Origin: Gentiana macrophylla
Lineage: Eukaryota; Streptophyta; Magnoliopsida; Gentianales; Gentianaceae
NCBI GenBank assembly: GCA_026214975.1
Contig: CM047807.1
Span: forward strand, 64,397,824-64,461,823
Direction of reading: 5' to 3'
DNA length: 64,000 nt
Shown: positions 43,903 to 54,901 of the stretch, piece by piece
Layout of the letters: each line of letters begins with the position of its first letter
Numbering within the stretch: position 1 is the first letter of the stretch
The notes under the pieces: model-generated
What the model was told of the DNA's origin: nothing
Database searches by the model: none
What the model saw: the letters and a program-made list of their open reading frames with translations, nothing else
Program-made: the position numbers and the translations under genes

Positions 43903-44725
43903 AGTTGTGCCTTGGCTCTCGGAACTTTTATGAAGTATCTTCCCAAGAAAATCTGAACTGGATTAGGAGCTTCCACATCCCAATTAATAATTTAGTGATC
44001 AAGTGGGAAGACTACTTCCTTCTTGCTCACTTGCATGTCCATGGCCATCTCAACACTTTTTGGCTCCAACGGCTCCTCAAATTTGACTACTTCCGGGTGA
44101 TTTTCTTCATAATTAGACACATCATCCTCTACTGCTCCAACACCATGTGAATTTCTTCACCCTTTGGTTGATCAACATCTTCTACAATCTGTAGTGTCGG
44201 ATCAATCATAGGACAGTCGTCTTCATCTTCATACCACAAAGGAGGAGAGGATGTTTTTAACCTTTGTTCTTTAAGCCGATCCACCTCAGTTTTCCGCTCG
44301 CCAATTTGATTTTGCATATTCTGAACCCATGCAACATTCTCTTCTCTAAACTGTGAAGTCTCTTGTACCAACTCTTGAATATCATGCTTCCACTTTTGTT
44401 GCAGAGGCATCATTTCTGTTTGGATCATTTGTGGAATACTTGTAGAAAAAGTCTTCACAAGTTCTTGAAATGTATTACCCGAATTCAAAATTGTCCCTCC
44501 TTGTTGACTAGGCAGCTGGAAAGTAGAGGTGTAGCCCCAATCCTGAAGGTGCGTATGACTTGGATAATATCTCTCCTCACAGGTTGTTCACCCGGTATCC
44601 GTATTGATCATGATTCACCACAGGACTTGTGTAGTTGTAACGTGACATGCTTGAAAACAAGGGCAACACAAAACAAAACAAAACCATATACAAAATTTCA
44701 AAAAAAATAAATCACTTAACACCGT
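43903..44725 (-). pseudogene. Gag-like ORF remnant of the non-autonomous gypsy element
   Basis: 44129-44488 encodes 119 residues on the minus strand with a coiled-coil-like middle (WVQNMQNQIGERKTEVDRL) and an acidic end (YEDEDDCPMIDPTL). After frame changes, another short frame reads WDVEAPNPVQIFLGRYF and runs into the target duplication. It continues beyond the copia insertion to the TAG at 37578-37576. No zinc knuckle, protease or RT was seen. It may be the tail of a gag-like protein kept by a gag-only derivative. The match to known gag is not strong. Confidence 0.45.
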
Positions 44726-44743
44726 TCCCCGGCAATGGTGCCT
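44726..44743 (-). other. Primer binding site of the non-autonomous gypsy element
   Basis: The minus strand reads TAGGCACCATTGCCGGGG, close to TGGCGCCGTTGCCGGGGA, the site common in Athila/Tat-group elements. It differs by two substitutions in the first seven bases. Confidence 0.75.
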
Positions 44744-44748
44744 AAATT

Positions 44749-46073
44749 TGGTGGGTTGTCAAACCCCAAAGATAAATCACCTACAACCTCTATAGCTAGT
44801 ATAGAGGAACCAGGGATCGTATCCACCGGGAACGGTAGATTTATTTAATCTAAAATTTGTAAAACAAAATATGTTTGGGTTTTTACCTATTTCATAAAAA
44901 GAAATGAAAAATAAACGAAGAATAGTTCCAGCTAATTAATTATTTCCCCCTCAATTTCCACTATTGATCATCGATTCAATGATGACTTGCTAAATTATTA
45001 ATAAATTGGTTATAGTCACCGACAACCGCCAAGTGACCAATCTCTTCTAAATTCGATATTCAAGACACGGTCGTTAATTATTCTCTAACCGGAGGACACC
45101 CTAGACATGGTCATAGGAGTTTGGAATCCCGGAAGTATTAAGACTTGAGAGACCCAATTCAAGGTATTAATCAAACCGGAATAATTTTAACCTAGATTAT
45201 CTATTTCCACAACAGGGAATCCTACGGGCTACGAACCGTCAGGTAATGTGTTGTTTACAACTAAAATTCCAATATTTTATGACAACCGCCTAAGATGGAT
45301 TTTGGTACTAGATCAAAATAATCGCTTAATCATCGTGCGCCAACAATTAAAGGAATAATTCTAATCCTATATTGTGAAATCAGAAAATTGACAAATATTA
45401 ACAATCAAACTAGGAAAAAAGCATTTAGATCTCACAACCATATGAAATCAAGGGTTCAACAATCAATCAACTGAAAGAGAAAAGCTAATTATTCATAACA
45501 ATTTACAATAAAATAAATCAAACAAAACAAAAAATTGTACCATAGGGAAAGAAGATTGCCGGCCTACTGTAATTGCGCGGCCTTCTTTTTTCTGGTTTCC
45601 CGTATGCACCTCCTCTTCTTCTTTACTTTCTAAAACCTAAATAATATGTCTAATATTTTCTGCTCACGTATGAAAAACAAGGGGAAAATAAAGAAAAGTC
45701 ATTAGGCGAGGCCCAATCACTATTTCTTTATAATAGTCTAACTTAATAATAATAATAATGGTCCTTGTAATAATAAAAGCTTAATGTGACTAAAGATTGA
45801 AAATGCACGATTCGCTTTAATAGCTCTGTCTTCTCTTCATAAGTCTGGATCCTGAAGTAGGCGAAAACTGGAATTCTCGGATCTTGAAACGCCTTTTTTT
45901 CTCCAATCATTCACAAAGCTTCTAAAACTGCTCTATAAGTCCTGAAATCTTCCATCACTGCTCACGAGCTCTTAAAAAATGAAAATAATCCAAAACATCT
46001 CCAGTACGAAGCATCCCCCCGACAAAAAGATGTAAAATAAGCACATAAAACACTATAAAATACGATCTTATCA
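44749..46073 (-). repeat. 5' LTR of the non-autonomous gypsy element
   Basis: 1325 bp, TGATAAGATCGTATT at 46073 to AACCCACCA at 44749 (minus). It is collinear with the left LTR without the 809-bp retroposon. Confidence 0.9.
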
Positions 46074-46440
46074 GTCATACCTTACTAAGAGCCCATTCCC
46101 TTGCTCTACCTTACCCTACACACCCTAATCTTACCCCAACACACCATACCTTACTATGTGACCTCATCCCCACCCATCCCCAGCCCCACCACACCCTATA
46201 CTACCCTACCATATCATAATTATCACAGAACTTTATCTCACCCCTACCTCTTATATCACCACACCTTACTTCACCACCACCGCCGTCTATTGTGTCACAT
46301 GCTATGAAATCTTATTTATTTCATTTATTTTCGTGGCAATGAAATAATGATTTTTTTATTCCAATCTATTTTGTTCCATTAATTTCTACCTATTTTATAT
46401 GTTTCATTTTTTACATTATAACATTTTTTTAATCTTGGCA
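46074..46440. other. Low-complexity C/T/A-rich spacer
   Basis: About 240 bp of CCTTAC/ACCCTA-like words, then A/T-rich bases up to the LINE. The open frame at 46101-46307 is of biased composition. No gene was seen. CCCTAA appears only singly, so it is not telomeric repeat. Confidence 0.6.
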
Positions 46441-46480
46441 GCGTGGTACTTCTCAGGGATCCTTCTCTCTCATAGGGAGG

Positions 46481-47209
46481 GTGACACAGGTTCGCAATGA
46501 GCTGCGGCATTGGAGTTCCCAACGGCATGGAAATCTTAGGAACCGAATTACAGAGAAAGAGGAAGACTTGCGGAAACTCCGGGAATCATCTAGTTATTCG
46601 ATTCAACATGAACGGGTTCTTATGCAGCAAATAGATCAGTGGCAGACAATGGAAGAGGTGAATTGGAGACAACGGGGCAGGAGTGAGTGGTTGGTAATGA
46701 CGGATAGAAACACGTGGTACTTTCATCATAAGGCGGCGGCTCGGCACAAACACAAATCTATTCATATGTTGTATGACGCTCAAGGGGTGGTTTGTGATGA
46801 GCCGGCATATATGGAGCGTGTAGTGGTGGACTATTTTCAGGCCATTTATTCTTTGAATGGCACCGCTATTGATCTCGATGGATTGCAATTTGCTGAGATT
46901 GATGCTAGCCAATAGAAACACTTGGCTTCTCTTTTTACATGGGAGGAAGTCTGTGTCGTCTTGGAACAGCTGCCGGGACGGAAGTCGCCTGGGCCCGATG
47001 GTATGCATGTGATTTACCTGTAGAAATTTTAGGGTATTGTGGGGGAAGATGTTCTACGTGTGGTATTGGATGTCCAGAATAATAGGGCCGCGCTTGGTAT
47101 GTTAAATGATACCTACATTTCGTTGATTCCAAAGGTTGCCACTCCCACCATTATGACCGAGTTTTGCCCTATTGCCCTTTGTAATTCGATCTATAAACTC
47201 ATTTCTTAA
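46481..47209 (+). pseudogene. LINE ORF2: region between endonuclease and RT
   Basis: 46481-46915 is open (RVTQVRNELRHWSSQRHGNL, WRQRGRSEWLVMTDRNTWYF, FHHKAAARHKHKSIHML), the usual plant LINE block W.Q.SR..WL..GD.NT.FFH. A TAG follows, then LEQLPGRKSPGPDGMHVIYL, which opens the RT domain (consensus KSPGPDG), a stop, and ISLIPKVATPTIMTEFCPIA. These are RT motifs 0-1 with scattered stops. Confidence 0.85.
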
Positions 47210-47791
47210 GTGATAATCAACCGTCTAAAGGCCGTGATTGAAGAAGTGATCTCAGCATCCCAGAGCGCCTTTGTGTCAGGCCACCTCATTACAGATAATG
47301 CGATTATTGCTTTTGAAGCTTTTCATTCTTTGCAGGCAGGTGTGCAAGGATGTGACAGCCATGCAACTTTGAAGCTGGATATGGCTAAGGCCTTAGACCG
47401 AGTCGAGTGGCAATACCTTTAGAGAGTTATAGAGCATATGGGGTTTCCATCTTCCATCATTGATTTGATCCGGCGATGTGTGACGTCAGTTTCTTACCGG
47501 GCTCCGCTAAATGGGAAGCCCAGCCGTAGAATTGTCCCGACTCGGGGGATTCGACAAGGCGATCCACTATCGCCTTTTCTCTTTATCATTTATGCTGAGG
47601 GATTCACGGCTTTGATTAATGACTATATACACAGAGGTGCGTTTCGGGGTATTCGCTTTGGCAGGGAGGAGGAGTTTTCTATCTCTCATCTGCTCTTTGC
47701 TGAAGACTGCATGGTGTTTTTTGAGTTGTTGGATGGGGCGGTGAAGCCATTGGCAGAGTTGTTTGATAGGTATGGGGCACTTTCTGGTTAG
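47210..47791 (+). pseudogene. LINE ORF2: reverse transcriptase core (RVT_1)
   Basis: INRLKAVIEEVISASQSAFV, HATLKLDMAKALDRVEWQYL (normally D.AKAFD), then after TAG MGFPSSIIDLIRRC, PTRGIRQGDPLSPFLFIIYA and HLLFAEDCMVFF. The last is the active-site box, where FADD is usual. The second Asp is Glu here, so the RT would be weakened or dead even without the stops. Confidence 0.9.
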
Positions 47792-48683
47792 GCTATCAAC
47801 TTTAATAAATCTAGTTTATACTTCTCGGAAAGGGTCCCGATGGAAGAGCGTGAGGCAGAATCAAAACTGCTGCAGATTCCTTTAGGTGATGGCTCTGGTA
47901 AGTATCTGGGCTGCCTAATATCATTAGGCAGAATAAACGCCAGGTATTTGAAGTCTTGAGGGATAAAAGTCAAAAAAAGGCGGCTGGTTGGAAGGATAAG
48001 CTTTTCTCTCCAGCAGGAAATAAGGTGTTTATGAAGTCGACTCTCCAGGCTATCCCATTCATTATGCAGTGCTTCAAGATTCCCACCACCCTGATTCGGG
48101 AACTTGAACAGGCGATACGGGGTTTTTTTTTGGAGAGATAGAGAGAACAAGCGTCGAATTCATTGGAAGAATTGAGAGGCATGTTGCCTGCAAAAAAACT
48201 TAGGGGGCTTGGGGTTTCGAGACTTGGAATGCTTCAACCTGGCAGTGCTGGCAAAATAGTAATTGAGAATCTTGACCAATCTGGGTTCGTTGGCAGCGCG
48301 AGTGTTTCTTGCGAAATATTTTGAGGATAGTACCATCCTTTTTCTAGCGGAGCATTTTAGGGGGCGTGATCTTTTACACAGTGGGCTGCGATGGAGGGTA
48401 GGTGATGGAGAGTCGGTGTTCATTTTTCATGATGCCTGGACTAGTCGGAAGCCTTCGTTTCGTATTCCATTTGCAGGGCACGAGCTTTCAACTGATTCTA
48501 AGGTTTCAGACCTAATGGTTCCCAACTGTAGGGTGTGGGATGTGCAGTGGGTTTAGCATTTGTTTCGGCCATGGGAGTCTGATGCTATTCTGGAGACTAC
48601 CATTGCTCTAGGGATGTATCCGGATCGCCGGATTTCGCATTATGACCGCAGGGGAGTTTATACTGTTTGCTCAGGGTACTTTC
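47792..48683 (+). pseudogene. LINE ORF2: thumb and connecting region up to the element B insertion
   Basis: AINFNKSSLYFSERV, KKAAGWKDKLFSPAGNKVFM, IPFIMQCFKIPTTLI and LRWRVGDGESVFIFHDAW are the standard plant LINE blocks after RT. The piece ends YTVCSGYF at 48683, where element B begins. Frame changes lie near 47950, 48140 and 48250. Confidence 0.85.
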
Positions 48684-50493
48684 TGTTAGGTGTAGTGCCC
48701 GAAAGACAATTATGTAATTTTTTTAGGACAAAATTAATAATTCATCTTATTATATGCATTTATGTTTATAATTAAGACACTACTGAAAACCCTAAGTACC
48801 TCATTTATGTAATCACATAACTCAGTGTATGGTTATACACAAGAGGATTGAGTTAGTGAGATGTACTTAAAATTAACTTAGTCCGTAGCGTTGATTAATC
48901 TGAGTACGGGTCTCATGATTAATATGATAATAATGAACCCAGAACACTTTACGGTGTGACAGTCTCATCCGGACTGTCGGTAATAGGGTACCTAGTGGGG
49001 CATTTTTATATGATGATAATCATATAGGTCTGGACCGATTTGATTTATGTTCTCGATATAATTCCGTAATCGAGAAGTCTTATCGAATCACAAGATGATC
49101 TTATATGGATTAATCTCAATCCTGAGGTGATCACAGACAACTGCTTAGACCAGGGTAAAGTTTGATGTGTTAGTAAGGATCACTTGGTAGTATGTGGTCC
49201 AACACTTCCCGTTGGCTCTATTCTGGAATGAGTGAGTAGTCTGTGCTATCGCAGATATGGAATCCATTCCTTCCCTCGGGAAGTAGACAGACAGTTCCCT
49301 TATTTGTTAGCCCTAAGAAAATGATCGATCCTGGGATTTCATGTTAGACTAATTAGCTACTAGTCTGGTATGTGAACTAATTGATCACTAGGGGTTAATG
49401 GTAAATAAAGATAGTATGTTTCGAGAAGGGTTTACGGAAATATCATGACTCGAAATGAACAGATAATGCAGGATTTATCCGTTTGTAATGATTATATCAG
49501 TGGACGCTTATCAACTCATAGTTGAGTGTAAGTTATCTATATTCGGCAGAGTTCAGTTTCGAGTTTATGGTGGTGTAATCCCGGAATTAATAGATTGAAT
49601 GTTATTGTTCGGTCTGACGAAAAATTTTGTTTAATTTATTGTAGCTACTGAATATGGGTCCATGGTCCCGGACGTGGCTCCTAACATAGCATATGTTTTC
49701 TCGTCGTTTCACCTCAATTATAATTGAATGGTTGGATTGGACTATTTAATTGACATGTGGATTAATTGTTTAGTTGGACTAGATAATTAAATACATGGAA
49801 AAGAAATTTTTCGTGGACTCGGCCCAAATGGTGATAAAATTCGTGTGACCTATTTCTAGGGTTACTTGGCCGAATTTTATGTTGATTTGATTATTGAGAA
49901 ATTAGTTTTCTTGGATAATTATTTGACATGTGATTAAATTATTTATTTGTTAAATAGTTTAAGGAAAAGAAAATCTTTTGTATATCCTTATTAATTTGGG
50001 AATATTCTAGATTTATCTTTTTAAGGAAAAGGATTAATATGATTGATTTTGTATTAATTAATTAATCCTTGGAGGACAAGGATTACTCTCCTATATAAAG
50101 AGAGTTCTCCCAAGCCAATATCATATCACTAATTTTCGAAATATTGGAAGGAACAAGGCTTAGAATTTTCGGCCTTGGTTCATTTGGGTTTGAGTTTTTA
50201 GAAAAACTTCGGGTTTTTCTATGGTAGCATATCGAGGAGGTCAAGCGGCTTGAATCACCATCCACTGGTGTTGCTTGGAGATACACGCCGGAAGACGGTG
50301 GCTTCTCAATTCTTGGATCTTGGATCTCAGATTGTTCTAGACGTTTATTCACAATAAACCGGTAAGCAATCTAAACCCCCTCGTAGGTTTAGATCTATTT
50401 ATTTATGTATTTTGCTTGTTAGATCTAGATCTTGTACTTTCCGCTGTGTAATCGGGTGGATCTATGATCCATCCGGCGATATTACATCCTACA
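48684..50493 (+). repeat. 5' LTR of element B
   Basis: 1810 bp, TGTTAGGTGTAGTGCC to GATATTACATCCTACA. Collinear with 58681-60496 and the solo LTR at 7738-9539, and more distantly with A's LTRs. TATATAAA is at 50092-50099. Confidence 0.94.
50092..50099 (+). promoter_or_regulatory. TATA box of element B 5' LTR
   Basis: TATATAAA, preceded by ATTACTCTCC. In the 3' LTR the same place reads TGTGTAAA (about 60093-60100), so that copy has lost the box. Confidence 0.65.
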
Positions 50494-50495
50494 AG

Positions 50496-50508
50496 TGGTA
50501 TCAGAGCC
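50496..50508 (+). other. Primer binding site of element B
   Basis: TGGTATCAGAGCC, two bases after the LTR end. It is a full match to the plant copia site for initiator Met-tRNA. Confidence 0.92.
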
Positions 50509-50641
50509 TTTGATCTATCAATCAAAGTATGTAATTTTAGATCTAAGGAGTGGAATAGCATGTGTAGATTGCTTTATTTACTTTTTTTATGAACCGAAAA
50601 TATCATGTATGCATGCCTTTGTGATTATTGTGGTTGAAGAG

Positions 50642-50698
50642 ATGGATTGGGGTTGGTACTGTTTACCCGTAGATCTATTTTGTAGCTCTCTTGTTTAG
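50642..50698 (+). other. Short leader ORF shared with element A (MDWGWYCL)
   Basis: 18 residues, MDWGWYCLPVDLFCSSLV. The first 25 coding bases match element A (18279 onward), then a one-base indel changes the frame, so the end is not conserved. Confidence 0.35.
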
Positions 50699-50699
50699 T

Positions 50700-53030
50700 A
50701 ACAATTGAGCATAAGATTTGTATTTTAATTTAATGTCAATCGAAAATTATGTGTAAAAGTAGCATCTTTTATTGTAATTTTGTTGTTCCGGGCTCGATGT
50801 ATGAAGATCTATAAGAGAAGATGAAGATCAAGGCGAAACCCAAGGTATGAACGAGGAGAAACGGCCAAAAACCCTGTTTTTTAAGGCTGTCCAGAAGCTT
50901 TCTGCGACGTTTAACCGCTGTTAAAAGCTGAAAATCTGTTTTTATTAAACCTAGCTGCGGCTAGGGTTTTGTATGAGGTGGCTGTTATAATTTTTTTTTT
51001 ATAAACTGTTTTAATTTTATTTAATCTGCCGACTTATGGCAGTAATTTAAAAAAAAACAATAATAATATTTTCTGGCAATATTTTGTAAACAGCCGTGGA
51101 AAAAAAAAGGGTTTTATTTTATAGATTTCTGTCCAGAAGCACAAAATTACCAAAAATTCAGGATAGAAGGAAACTGTAATTTAATCAGGACAAAAGTAAT
51201 AATTATGAAGTAACAATTATGAAGTAACAAATGTGAAACACAAAGTAACATTAATACGTGAAGTAACAATTTTAAAGTAACAATTGTGGTTTTTGTCCTT
51301 TATAATCATGAAAATGTTACTTTTGTCCTTCCAGACTCATTTATTAATTTTTTTGTCCTTGTGGCCCCTTCCTCCTTTATTTTATAATAAATTGGATTTA
51401 TTTAATTAAAAATCATTTCTCCTCTCGGGTGTTCGTGGTTCATGATCCGGCGGTTCGAGTTCAAGATTCGAAGATTAGATTAAGTTTTTACTTTTCCTTA
51501 CAAAATAGGTTAGTTGGGGGTACCAACGATCCATCTCGGTGTTTATTTTTCCGTTATTTTTTTCGTGTATGATCGAAATTGTATGACATAACCAAAAATT
51601 ACCATGACATGCATCATATCATGATACCACTCCAATGCATACATGTAGCTAGTTTATTTCAAATAAATTAGACATGTATAACTCATATAATTAGTTAAAA
51701 AGCATTTTTAATTAATATGTGGTAGTTAATTAATTAAGTAACTAATTATTAAAAACCGAGGAACCGGGTTTTGTCAATCGTTACGATTTTAGTGATGGAT
51801 TCTCGGTGAATCCCACTTAGATAAATCGTTGAATTTTCGGTGAACCCACCTTAAACAGAAACGAGATTGCACTTTGGTTGACAATTTAGAAATCGGAAAA
51901 TCTCAGTACATGGGTTCGAAAATGGTCTAACCATGGTTGGGAGAGTTCAACCGAGCTTCGGCTCAATCGACTCCCCTCCACGTATGATGTATGTTATAGT
52001 AGTTCGACAAGACTTAGCATAGCCGATAAGCCTTCGGGCTAAACGGGGCTTCTATTGCCGAATTGGCCTGAACTGTCATATATGTTCCAACGAATAAGAC
52101 GGCGTAGGCTTGCCTACTTAACCGACCCTGTTCGGAGTACTTTGATTTATTGTTTCTTATTGTCAAGACCGAAACCGTAATTAGTAAACCTACCACTTTT
52201 TCAAATTATTGATTGGGAGTGGGGAAGGCGACAGCCAACCCCACGGCCTCTACTATAGGTGCAAGCACGTGAGAGAAGGGTGATGACTCAAGCCGCTTTG
52301 ATTTTGGCCCCCTACGGATGGTGGTCACCCCTATCAAAATTCAAGGCTTGGTCTCTGAAAGGATAGGATTTTGGGTACTCGTCGGGTCATCGACCGACCT
52401 ACGGTATATACTCGGGCGTACTTTGAGATCTCGATATAGTAGGTCACACTCTTTATGGATATTTTCGAAATATCTAGGCTAGAAAAGGAAGGTAATCGAT
52501 GATTAAGGTCCAGGATGTCTGATTCCCGTGAGATGTTCGATTCTCAAAATATAATCATTGAGAGAGATTGTCTCAGTTTAACCGTCAACTCTTTGACCTA
52601 CCCTACGGCGGCACTGAGGTGCGAGGTTAAATCCTTGGAATGGTAGGATAAACTCTTTTATAGTTTATTATTCCTAAAATAAAAATCTAGTAGTGAAAAT
52701 TTACTTTTGAATTTAATTTTTTGTCATTTTATTTACAACTAAATCTCTAGGCTACTAAACTGTTAGTAATAGGACTTCATTAAAAATGCGGAGAGTAACA
52801 AGTACGTTGTAATTATCAATAAATGCAGTTAATTTTTCGGTAGAGATTTTTTCTTTTGAGCCTTTAAAAACTTAATTGACATTGTATAGGTATGTCACGG
52901 ATGTCACTCGTGTTGAACGAGAGACGGCCATACTTAGTTTACATAAGATGATATAGGACTATCAGACAAATTCATTTAGTGAATTGTAAATGTGTAATTA
53001 CACAACAAATTTCTAAATTGAAAAATAGGA
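50700..53030 (+). other. Element B interior, 5' part, non-coding
   Basis: No credible ORF. It has A/T-rich runs near 50985-51120, a triplicated GAAGTAACAATT-like word (51203-51280), blocks shared with A from 51420 on, and GACCTACCCTACGGCGGCAC at 52595-52614, which recurs at 58494-58513. Confidence 0.6.
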
Positions 53031-53039
53031 AAATCATAT

Positions 53040-53420
53040 ACATAAGGCGTTGCTAGTTAGACGGTATTTGAAACCGATAAACTAGTGGGAGCCTTAGTTT
53101 TATGATTTGTTGTTTTTCTAAATCATTAGAAATGTGTAATAGATGCACATGAGTTTCTCCATTTATCGGAAAAACAAGAATAAAGCGTTACTGGTTAGAC
53201 AGTATATGGAACTGATAAACTAGTGGGAGCTTAGTTCTGAAGATTTTATAATCTTTGAAACATCATGAACATAGCGTTGCTAGTTAGACAGTATTTGGAA
53301 CTGATAAACTAGTAGGATCTTAGTTCTAGATGATGTTCTAATCTTTGAAAATCATAAATACAAAGTGTTTCTAGTTAGACGGTATTTGGAACCAATAAAC
53401 TGGTGGGAGCTTTGGTCTTA
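53040..53420 (+). repeat. Four tandem units with GGTATTTGGAACCGATAAAC-like core
   Basis: Cores begin at 53056, 53194, 53283 and 53374, so spacings are 138, 89 and 91 bp. Element A has three cores at 20513-20810. Two B copies keep AGTGGGAG and two have changed it (AGTAGGAT, GGTGGGAG). Confidence 0.85.
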
Positions 53421-54896
53421 TGATTTGGCGATTAGAAAAATCGATGGTCCAAGCAAGTAACACTGAACATCCCATAGTTCAAGAGTAGTGTCTACTCAAA
53501 CGAACTGCTAGTTCAAGAATGTTTCAATCTAAGGAAAGTCGAGAATAGGAAAGAATGTTTATACGTGTTAGTCATCTAAACTAAGTAGTTTTAAGGGTAA
53601 ACCGGAAAATTAATAAATTGGAAATTAGAGGATAAGGAAAGTGATTTCGGATCACTAACCAATGCATTCGTAGAAATTTTCTCAAAAGCTAAAGTTCTTT
53701 GGAAGAACTAGGTAGCTTTGCATTAAACGATAAATAAAATAGACAACGGGAAGTTAGTTCAGATAGACTAGTGAGAGCGATATAAGGAAATGAATCTCGG
53801 ATTCAATTCTCGAGTATCACAGAAAATTCATTTTCTGTTTTCGGATTCGTTGGAATGAACCTATTCATTTTCAATAGGATAATTTGTTTGTCTTATTGAC
53901 GATGAATATAACATTCGTAGCACGAACCCAAGACTCGGACTTTTGTTTGATAAATTCAGAACCACTAAGAAATGCTGAATAGGTATATGTAACACATCTC
54001 AAAAAATATAAACGCAAATGGTTTCCGTATTTAGATAAACACTTCTTTCTATTATATTAATTAGTGTATGTTCCATAAAGACAATATCTGACAACTGGCT
54101 TAGGGTGATTCCTATCTCCCAGTCAAAGGAACACTGTCTCAAAGGAAGATTGACTAAGCTTTCTTTCAATCGAGAAAGGGTAATAGATTAAAAGAAGTTA
54201 CATAGCTTGTTCATATTGACCTTCGGGGTCATATGAAAGGTACAAGCTATTGGGAGCTTTTGAAATAGTGACATCCTGTCTGACAACTATTCGAGACTCC
54301 GGTAAGTTTATCCAAAATATTTGGAGGAAATCTTTGATTTCACCAGAGATAGAGTATTCCATACTCAGAAATAGGTTATTGCGTAGTCTTCGGGACTGAT
54401 GCTCGGACTGCCTCCTAGTGGAATGTTTTCACTAAGGGATACACCACAAATTTTCCTTACATAGTTATTGATGTGCTACGATACGCTGCTGAACTCATTT
54501 AAGATATTGGTTGCAAAATAACGGTTTACGTTGTAATGAAAAACCGAGAAGTCTACCTAGAAGAAGCCTACGCATTTGTGGATACAGAGTGAATAAAGTT
54601 CACCCCACTTCCGCAAAAATAGACATTTAGCATTTAGTGCTTGAAGGTAGGACTGGAAATTTTGCGTACACGTTCAGGTCGTGAAATATCTTAATGAATT
54701 GAGTAAAGGTTGGTTATAAAACTCGTAAAATCAGATAATGACGGTTACACTGTCAAACTCGGTATGATAGAGTCTATAAATAACAACCTTAGATCTTGAA
54801 GTATTTGTACTCAAGATGTTACTAACTGATTTGTTCAGTCCACATCCAACACCGGCAGTTGGTGATAACTCTAATAAAAACTACTAAACTAGATCA
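53421..54896 (+). other. Element B interior, decayed, collinear with A 20870-22310
   Basis: No open frame of note. Probable protease-integrase relic by position and modest resemblance, as in A. It ends where the solo LTR inserted, in a block CTACTAAACTAGATCA that is uninterrupted in A. Confidence 0.45.
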
Positions 54897-54901
54897 GTAT
54901 A

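Larger units (their letters stand above)
33963..46073 (-). mobile_element. Non-autonomous Ty3/gypsy element (Athila/Tat-like), carrying a copia element
   Basis: LTR copies lie at 33963-36114 and 44749-46073 on the minus strand. The primer site ends in TTGCCGGGGA next to the right LTR and the polypurine tract AAGTGTGGGGGAG is next to the left LTR. Flanks CTCAT and GTCAT form a 5-bp duplication with one mismatch. Without the inserted copia element the interior is about 2.4 kb and holds only a gag-like ORF remnant. There is no pol, so it depended on another element's enzymes. The left LTR is longer because of an 809-bp retroposon. Confidence 0.88.

Noticed and set aside
46101..46307. Possible telomere-like CCCTAA region
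   Set aside because: Only isolated CCCTAA-like words occur in C/T-rich low complexity. There is no tandem heptamer array.
50496..50508. tRNA gene fragment
   Set aside because: The match to Met-tRNA is only the 13-base primer site at an LTR boundary. No cloverleaf follows.
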